From the NCBI RefSeq assembly GCF_002073975.1, contig NZ_CP020385.1:62001-126000 (forward strand): a DNA stretch of 64,000 nt, in the 5' to 3' direction. Below are positions 58,845-64,000 of the stretch, one piece after another; position 1 is the stretch's first letter; each line of letters opens with the position of its first letter. The notes under the pieces are model-generated. The model worked only from the letters and a program-made list of their open reading frames with translations, made no database searches and was not told where the DNA came from. Origin of the DNA: Rhodovulum sp. MB263 (GTDB taxonomy: Bacteria; Pseudomonadota; Alphaproteobacteria; Rhodobacterales; Rhodobacteraceae). Position numbers and translations under genes: made by a program.

Positions 58845-60293
58845 GTGAAGAAGGCGTTTCTCGGCGGCAGGTTGCGCCAGCTCCGCGAGAGCCGGGGGCT
58901 GACCCAGGCGGCCCTGGCCGGGCGGCTCGGCCTCTCGCCCAGCTATCTCAACCAGATCGAGCGCAACCAGCGCCCGCTGACGGTGCAGGTCCTTTTGAAG
59001 ATCAACGCGGCCTTCGGGCTCGACATCCAGGTCTTTTCCGAAGAGGGCGATGCCCGTCTGCTGGCCGAGCTGCGCGAAGCGGTGCAGGGCGGCGAGCCGG
59101 CAGTCGGCAGCTCCGAGATCCGCGATCTGGTCGACAACGCGCCCGCCCTGGCCCGCCGCGTCGTCGCGTTGCACCGGCGGCTGCGCGAGGCCGAGGACCG
59201 TGCCGCCGCGCTGGCGCTGGCGCAGGGCGCGCCCGATGCCATGCCGGTGCCCGCGCCGTTCGAGGAGGTGCGGGATTTCTTCTATGACAACCGCAATTTC
59301 TTCGACGCGCTCGACGCCCGGGCGGAAGCGCTGTCAGAGGCGCTGGCCGGGGGCCATGCGGGCCTCGTTCCGGAGCTTGTCCCGGGCGATCCGCTGCCGG
59401 GGCTTGCCGCCCATCTGAAGACCCGCCACGGCATCGTCTTGCGCCGAAGCGACGGCGATGGCGGCGATCTGCGCCATTTCGACCCCGAACGGCGCGAGCT
59501 GAGCCTGTCGCGGGATCTGAGCCCCGGTCAGATGGCGTTCCAGGCGGCGACCCAAATCGGCCTGATCGAGGCCGCGGACGAGATCGACCGGCTGGTCGGC
59601 GAGGGTGCGCTTTCGGGCGAAGAGGCACGGCGGCTGGCCCGGATCGGGCTGGCCAATTATTTCGCCGGGGCGGCGGTGATGCCCTATGGCGCCTTCTGGC
59701 GCGCGGCCGAAGAGTCGGGCTACGATATCGGCTGGCTCGGCCACCGCTTCGGCATGGGCTTCGAGGCCACCTGTCACCGGCTCTCGACGCTGCAGCGCCC
59801 CGGCATGCGGGGGGTGCCGTTCTTCTTCCTGCGGGTGGACAGGGCGGGCAATATCTCGAAACGCCAGTCGGCGACCGATTTCCATTTCTCGAAGGTCGGC
59901 GGAAGCTGCCCTTTGTGGCGGGTGCATTCGGCCTTCGACCGGCCCGGAGAGATCCTGACCCAGATCGCCGAGATGCCCGAGGGGCGACGATATTTCTGGC
60001 TCACCCGCATGGTGCAGAGCCGCCGCGGCCGCCATGGCGCGCCCGGCAAGGCCTTCGCCGTGGCGCTTGGCTGCGATATCGCCCATGCCGGACGGCTGGT
60101 CTATTCGAAGGGGCTGGATCTGACCGATCCTGCCGCGGCGACCCCGATCGGCGCGGGCTGCAAGATCTGTCCGCGCGACGGCTGCCCGCAGCGCGCCTTC
60201 CCGATGCTGGGCCGTCCACTGGCCGCCGATCCGGCCCGCGCGCCCTTCGCCCCCTATGCCCGGGCCTCAGACCCCGACGAGCCGAAGCCCTGA
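58845..60293 (+). CDS. Short-chain acyl-CoA regulator, ScfR family (PccR-like)
   Basis: A 482-residue regulator. N-terminal Xre helix-turn-helix at about residues 6-62 (LRQLRESRGLTQAALAGRLG, PSYLNQIERNQRPLTV). A degenerate ImmA/IrrE-like domain occupies the middle (MAFQAATQIGLIEAADEID, without HEXXH). The C-terminal DUF2083 domain has the conserved Cys cluster GCKICPRDGCPQRAFP near 435. This design is that of ScfR proteins such as PccR, which controls propionyl-CoA carboxylation in R. sphaeroides. The GTG at 58845 starts just before the HTH; the longer frame contains the operator repeats. Confidence 0.85.
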   Translation: MKKAFLGGRLRQLRESRGLTQAALAGRLGLSPSYLNQIERNQRPLTVQVLLKINAAFGLDIQVFSEEGDARLLAELREAVQGGEPAVGSSEIRDLVDNAPALARRVVALHRRLREAEDRAAALALAQGAPDAMPVPAPFEEVRDFFYDNRNFFDALDARAEALSEALAGGHAGLVPELVPGDPLPGLAAHLKTRHGIVLRRSDGDGGDLRHFDPERRELSLSRDLSPGQMAFQAATQIGLIEAADEIDRLVGEGALSGEEARRLARIGLANYFAGAAVMPYGAFWRAAEESGYDIGWLGHRFGMGFEATCHRLSTLQRPGMRGVPFFFLRVDRAGNISKRQSATDFHFSKVGGSCPLWRVHSAFDRPGEILTQIAEMPEGRRYFWLTRMVQSRRGRHGAPGKAFAVALGCDIAHAGRLVYSKGLDLTDPAAATPIGAGCKICPRDGCPQRAFPMLGRPLAADPARAPFAPYARASDPDEPKP

Positions 60294-60299
60294 GGCCAT

Positions 60300-60321
60300 G
60301 ACCGGCGCACCGGCGCCGGTC
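60300..60321. terminator. Bidirectional hairpin between convergent genes
   Basis: A 9-base stem, GACCGGCGC/GCGCCGGTC, with a four-base loop, 7 bases after the regulator stop and 37 before the convergent secreted-protein stop. Likely terminator for both. Confidence 0.55.
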
Positions 60322-60357
60322 ACACCCCCCCGACAGCGAGCTTGGCTGCTGTGGGCC

Positions 60358-60858
60358 TCAGGTGGGGTAGAAATTGATATGCACGATATCGTCCGAGATC
60401 CCGGTGGTCATCGGCGCCACCAGCACATCGCCGTCATCGCGCTGATAGCCGAAGGCGCCCTTGCCGTAATCGCCGAACGCCTCCCATTTCACCGGCTCGG
60501 CCTCGGCGGCCTTGGCCATGTCCAGCGAAAGTTTGTCGGCCAGCGCCAGGGGGTCGGCGACATTCTTCAGGATGATCGAGCATTTGTCATCGGACATGCT
60601 GGCCCCGATCATCACCGAGGCATTGATCCCGTCGGGCCCGACATAGCTGGCATGCACGAAACTGCCCGCACCGCTCTTGCGGCCATCTTCGAAACTGTCG
60701 GACGCGTCCAGCGCCTCGACAGCCTTGCCAAGATCGCCGCCCGAGGCGAGGCAGTAGGATTCGAAGGCCGAAACCGCGGCCGCCTCGCGCTCGTCGGCAT
60801 GGGCGGCGGTTGCCAGCACGGTGGCGGCAAAGAACGGCAGGACCAGGTTTTTCATCAT
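60358..60858 (-). CDS. Small secreted protein of unknown function
   Basis: A 166-residue exported protein. Signal peptide at residues 1-21 (LVLPFFAATVLATAAHA), mature start DEREAAAVSAF. Two Cys (ESYCLASGG and DDKCSIIL) could form a disulphide. The fold looks mixed alpha/beta. No family recognised. It has its own AAGAGGAGAAG ribosome-binding site and lies downstream of the DUF805 gene, possibly in the same transcript. Confidence 0.75.
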   Translation of the reverse strand: MMKNLVLPFFAATVLATAAHADEREAAAVSAFESYCLASGGDLGKAVEALDASDSFEDGRKSGAGSFVHASYVGPDGINASVMIGASMSDDKCSIILKNVADPLALADKLSLDMAKAAEAEPVKWEAFGDYGKGAFGYQRDDGDVLVAPMTTGISDDIVHINFYPT

Positions 60859-60887
60859 CTTCTTCTCCTCTTTGGATGAAACATCGG

Positions 60888-61412
60888 TCAGGCTTCGGGC
60901 ACGGGGCCGAAGCGGTTTTCATGGGGCTCTCCCGGCCGGGCCAGCTGCACGATCAGCCAGAGGCAGGACAGCAGCGCGACCAGAGCCACGCCGTTCAGGA
61001 TGAGATCGGGCCCGCCCCGGTCGGTTCCGGCCCCCGGAAGCCCGGCCATCGGAAGCCCGGCCACCGGCTGAGGCGTCACCCCCCGGAGCGCGACGGCCGG
61101 CACGAGACAGGCCAGTGTCGCGGCACCGGGCAGCAGCAGCCACCAGCCCGCGCGCCCGACATCATGCAGGCGCCGCCAACCGACCGCCAGCGCGGGCAGC
61201 GTCAGGACGAAAGAGACAAAGACCGACAGCGGCCGGCGATCGGGCAGCCCCCGGTCAGGATCCGCCGGGAACAGGACCGGGTCGAGCGCGGCGGCGCCCC
61301 ATAGCGCCAGCAGGCAGGCCGGACCGAACCACCAGTATTCGGCCCGCGCAGCGCGACCGCCGAAGCGGACGGATTTGCGCAGGCAGGTCAGGGTCGCGCG
61401 CAGGGGGCTCAT
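60888..61412 (-). CDS. DUF805 membrane protein
   Basis: A 174-residue inner-membrane protein of the DUF805 (YhaH/YhaI) type. Diagnostic: RKSVRFGGRAARAEYWWFGP near residue 12 and LAVGWRRLHDVGRAGWWLLL near 75. About four helices. Function unknown in the family. The start overlaps the MORN-repeat gene by ATGA; last gene of the three-gene operon. Confidence 0.85.
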   Translation of the reverse strand: MSPLRATLTCLRKSVRFGGRAARAEYWWFGPACLLALWGAAALDPVLFPADPDRGLPDRRPLSVFVSFVLTLPALAVGWRRLHDVGRAGWWLLLPGAATLACLVPAVALRGVTPQPVAGLPMAGLPGAGTDRGGPDLILNGVALVALLSCLWLIVQLARPGEPHENRFGPVPEA

Positions 61413-62563
61413 TCCGCCTCCATCGCGCGGCCGCCAGCCACCGACCGGCCGTCGCGCCAGAAATCGCGCCCGACCGGCCGGCCGTCCTCGTAATAGGTGG
61501 TGGGCCCGTGCCTTTCGCCCGCCTTCCAGGACTGCACCTCGCCGACCGCGCCATCCGGGCGGAAGAGATAGCGCAGCCCGTCCCGGGCGCCGTTCTGATA
61601 ACGCACGCGCTCGAGGCGATAGCCCTGCGCGTCGCGCCGCTCCCACGGACCGTTCCGCGCGCCCGCGACATAGCTGCCCTGCCAGTACTCCTCACCATAG
61701 GGCACAGCTTCGCGCCAGGGCCCGGTCTTCTGGCCTTCGGACCAGGCCCCGCCCGACAGCAGCCTGCCCTCGCGGTCGCGCTCTTCCCAGGGGCCGTCAA
61801 GCGTGCCCTGGACATAGGTTTCCAGCCGCCGCAGCTGGCCGTTCGCGCCGATCTCGCGGCGCGGGCCGTCAAGCCGCCCCTCCGGGTCGTAGACCTCATG
61901 GATGGTGGTGCCGTAGCGCTCGACCCGCAGCCATTCGCCGATGCGGGTGCCGTGATCGTACAGGCCCCGCTCCAGCGTCTCGCCCTGCCAGGTCCGGGTG
62001 AACAGGCCATGGGGTTGATTGTCGACATAGGTGGCACGGGTGACATCGTTGTCGATCCGCCCGGTATGCAGGTAGCGGCCCTGGATCCGGCCGTCGATCA
62101 CCTCGGACCGGTCGATCAGTTCGTCGCCGCGATGGCGGGTGGTCAGCCGGTAGCCCTCGGCCCGGATATCGGTTTCGGTGATCCTGCCATAGCGCTCGAC
62201 GATCTTCTCGCCCGCGCCATGGCCCTCGACGGTCACCGGCATGCGCTCATGGACCAGCGTGCCGTCCTTCCAGTGGCGGTCATGCAGAACCTTGCCGTCA
62301 TCCGAGAACCGGGTCTCGCGGATCAGGGCGCCCTCGCGGGACCAGCGCCGCGACAGGCCCACTTCCCGCCCGTCGACGAAATGGCGTTCGCTCCGGATCT
62401 TGCCCGAGGGCCAGAGCTCGGTCCTGATATCCACCCCCTGCCCGTCCGCGGCGCCCCCCGGACCGGATGGCTGCGCGCCGGTTTTCGGCGCAGCGGTTTC
62501 CGGCGCGGCGAGCGCCGGCGCGGCCAGCAAGAGGGCAAGTGCCGTGGCGGTTCCGCGGATCAT
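61409..62563 (-). CDS. Secreted MORN/YwqK-repeat protein
   Basis: A 384-residue protein with a signal peptide (ATALALLLAAPALA, residues 5-18) and about fourteen MORN-like beta-hairpin repeats, such as GRYLHTGRIDNDV, GPWEERDREGRLLSGG and GPWERRDAQGYRLERV. These are found in the YwqK family, sometimes annotated as antitoxin components, and in junction proteins. The repeats are likely periplasmic and form an extended sheet. Its start overlaps the upstream gene and its stop the DUF805 start, both by ATGA, so the three are probably one functional unit. Confidence 0.8.
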   Translation of the reverse strand: MIRGTATALALLLAAPALAAPETAAPKTGAQPSGPGGAADGQGVDIRTELWPSGKIRSERHFVDGREVGLSRRWSREGALIRETRFSDDGKVLHDRHWKDGTLVHERMPVTVEGHGAGEKIVERYGRITETDIRAEGYRLTTRHRGDELIDRSEVIDGRIQGRYLHTGRIDNDVTRATYVDNQPHGLFTRTWQGETLERGLYDHGTRIGEWLRVERYGTTIHEVYDPEGRLDGPRREIGANGQLRRLETYVQGTLDGPWEERDREGRLLSGGAWSEGQKTGPWREAVPYGEEYWQGSYVAGARNGPWERRDAQGYRLERVRYQNGARDGLRYLFRPDGAVGEVQSWKAGERHGPTTYYEDGRPVGRDFWRDGRSVAGGRAMEAE

Positions 62564-64000
62564 GGCGCCGCCCTCTCCGGCACGGGCAGATCGGGGAAGC
62601 TGACCCGGAAGCTGCGCGTCACCGGTTCGGGCTTTCGCACCGCGCGCAGGATCTTCGCGGGGGTTCCGGCGACCCGCAGCGTGCCATCTGGAAACAGCGC
62701 CTGAGCGATGCTGTCCTGAGGCGACAGCGCGCCGTCCCCGGGCGCGCTCAGCGCCAGCGGCACGCCCTCTGCATCGACGAAGCGCAGGCCTTCCATCACC
62801 TCGGCCAGGGTCATGTCCTCGGCGATGCCGAGCGCCGCCGGATCGATCTGCCAGGGCCGGTCGGGCGACAACTGCTGCCCGGCCTCGGTCCAGGCAAGGG
62901 TAGCGTCGCAGGACAGCGTCACCTGGCGAGGTCCGAGGCCATAGAAATGCCGACGCTGGCCATCCCCGGTCTGCAGTTCCAGCAGGCTGGCCTCTTCTGC
63001 GGCCCGCCGGACGAAGACCAGCGCCGCGTCGCCCTCGGTCGCGGGCGGGGCGAGGCTGGCCGTGCACTCCGCGGCCTGGGCCGGGGCCAGCGGCAGGCGC
63101 AGCGCGCCGGTGTCGAGCCCCTCGGGCATGACCTCGTCGGGCGCGGGCGGCGGGGCGCCCCGGAACAGCGGGCGCCGCTCGGGCGCGGTATCGGGATCGA
63201 GGCGCCGCCCCTCCTCGGTCAGGAAGCGCATCTCGCGGCGGGCGGCGGGCGTGTCGGCATAGCGCTCGACGCGCACCACCATTTCCTCGGGCGGCGCATC
63301 CATGCGCAAAAGCACCCGGATCGCGCTGTAATCCGGCGAGGCGATGCGCCGGGCCAGACTTTCGCCCGGGGTCAGCCAGTCGGGGCCGCGATCGGCCGCA
63401 AAGATCATGCCCTGCGCCCCGGTTCCCTCGGGCAGCGCCCAGGAAAAGAGGTCGGTCTGCTGGCCCGAAAGCGTCAGCACATAGCCCTCCGGCGCCGGAG
63501 CCAGCACCGCGCGCGCCCCGTCCCGGCTGGCCTCGGCATGGCCGGTCCCGTCGGGAACCAGCCTCATCACGAAGGGCGCGACCGGGTACCAGTCGAGATC
63601 GGCCCGAAGTTCGGTCGCTGCCTCCAGATCCTGGCTGACATCCTGCAGGGTCGTTGCATCAAGCAGGCTGCGGGAGACCTGCGACAAGCCCTCGGGGGCG
63701 CGCCAGTTCGGCAGCGTCAGCGGCGGTTCCGCCGTCAGGGGCACGTCCAGCGCCCGGTCTCCGGCAAAGAGCCGCAGACCGGAAAGCTCGAACCGCCCGA
63801 TATTGCGCCACTGGGCCGCGCGGTGATCGAATTCCAGCATCAGCCCGCCGGGCCCCTCGACCAGACGCCCCGGCCCCCCGGGAAACACCTCGGCCTCGCT
63901 GGCCAGCGGCGCGGGCGGCGCGATACGCTCGGGCATGTCGCGCCATTCAGCCGGGCGCAGGCTGGTATCGGCCTGCACCGTAACCGGATAACCCTGCGGC
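62560..64000 (-). CDS. Large protein of unknown function, 5'-truncated by window edge
   Basis: At least 479 residues, in frame to the last base of the window; the GTG at 63978 is internal, since GYPVTVQADTSLRPAEW reads through it. The visible part is beta-rich and Pro-rich, with a segment SPDYSAIRVLLRMDAPPEEM resembling an extracytoplasmic domain. Near the end LFPDGTLRVAGTPAKILRAV suggests a beta-hairpin repeat like those of the next gene. No catalytic motif recognised. First visible gene of the operon with the MORN-repeat and DUF805 proteins. Confidence 0.6.
   Translation of the reverse strand, partial: PQGYPVTVQADTSLRPAEWRDMPERIAPPAPLASEAEVFPGGPGRLVEGPGGLMLEFDHRAAQWRNIGRFELSGLRLFAGDRALDVPLTAEPPLTLPNWRAPEGLSQVSRSLLDATTLQDVSQDLEAATELRADLDWYPVAPFVMRLVPDGTGHAEASRDGARAVLAPAPEGYVLTLSGQQTDLFSWALPEGTGAQGMIFAADRGPDWLTPGESLARRIASPDYSAIRVLLRMDAPPEEMVVRVERYADTPAARREMRFLTEEGRRLDPDTAPERRPLFRGAPPPAPDEVMPEGLDTGALRLPLAPAQAAECTASLAPPATEGDAALVFVRRAAEEASLLELQTGDGQRRHFYGLGPRQVTLSCDATLAWTEAGQQLSPDRPWQIDPAALGIAEDMTLAEVMEGLRFVDAEGVPLALSAPGDGALSPQDSIAQALFPDGTLRVAGTPAKILRAVRKPEPVTRSFRVSFPDLPVPERAAP

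Noticed and set aside
1-64000. tRNA, rRNA, riboswitch or CRISPR
   Set aside because: No cloverleaf, rRNA-like stretch, regularly spaced repeat or recognisable aptamer was seen by reading; a covariance-model scan was not possible.

Overview
The window is GC-rich, densely packed alphaproteobacterial DNA, most probably from the Rhodobacteraceae/Rhodobacterales. The evidence is the gene content: many tripartite tricarboxylate transporters, a PccR/ScfR-type acyl-CoA regulator, a DUF6880 protein, a fused LivM-LivG, and GntR/FCD regulators beside small catabolic operons. The genus is not settled. No tRNA, rRNA or CRISPR array was recognised.

Left third (1-22 kb): accessory DNA with many scars. It starts with the end of a DMT exporter, an SDR, and a vapBC-like toxin-antitoxin pair whose antitoxin is frameshifted. 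A 3' fragment of a zinc alcohol dehydrogenase, a DUF6880 gene, a CurA-type reductase and a PfpI/DJ-1 protein follow. From about 7.3 to 9.97 kb lies a relic of a Microviridae (phiX174-like ssDNA phage) provirus: major capsid protein, a 34-residue J-like packaging peptide, DNA pilot protein, two small leading ORFs and a possible overprinted membrane peptide. It abuts a dif-like site and has no recognisable replication gene. Next come a membrane protein of unknown function, a VWA-domain gene fused in frame to the end of a TonB-dependent receptor, a J-domain/pseudokinase gene, and a divergent NrtR-type Nudix regulator. Both intergenic regions of that cluster carry TTGCAA repeats. An IS3-family element with 27-bp ends sits among older transposon debris. 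A lipoprotein and a 1,354-residue autotransporter close this part.

Middle (22.9-40.5 kb): organic-acid uptake and metabolism. One minus-strand operon has a ThDP enzyme plus TctC-TctB-TctA, with a divergent GntR regulator. A second, plus-strand operon has an aminotransferase, an RraA/HMG-aldolase-like protein and TctC-TctB-TctA, with a divergent LysR regulator. Then come a LysR/FAD-FeS dehydrogenase pair and a GntR/quinone oxidoreductase pair; the latter gene is preceded by a translationally coupled 23-codon ORF.

Right third (40.7-58.6 kb): a catabolic island. A complete Liv-type ABC importer is followed, with overlapping ends, by an SDR, a shikimate-dehydrogenase-like protein, a GMC oxidoreductase and an aldehyde dehydrogenase. 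A GntR-GFA pair is divergent from two SDRs and a fused E1 alpha/beta plus E2 of a 2-oxoacid-type dehydrogenase complex. Together these suggest import and stepwise oxidation of an alcohol or cyclic polyol to an acyl-CoA; the substrate is unknown. An AraC regulator, a DUF2000 protein and a LysE exporter follow.

Right edge (58.7-64 kb): a PccR/ScfR-type regulator with upstream TGCGAA repeats, a small secreted protein, and a tightly overlapping three-gene operon (large unknown protein, MORN/YwqK-repeat protein, DUF805 membrane protein) that runs off the window.
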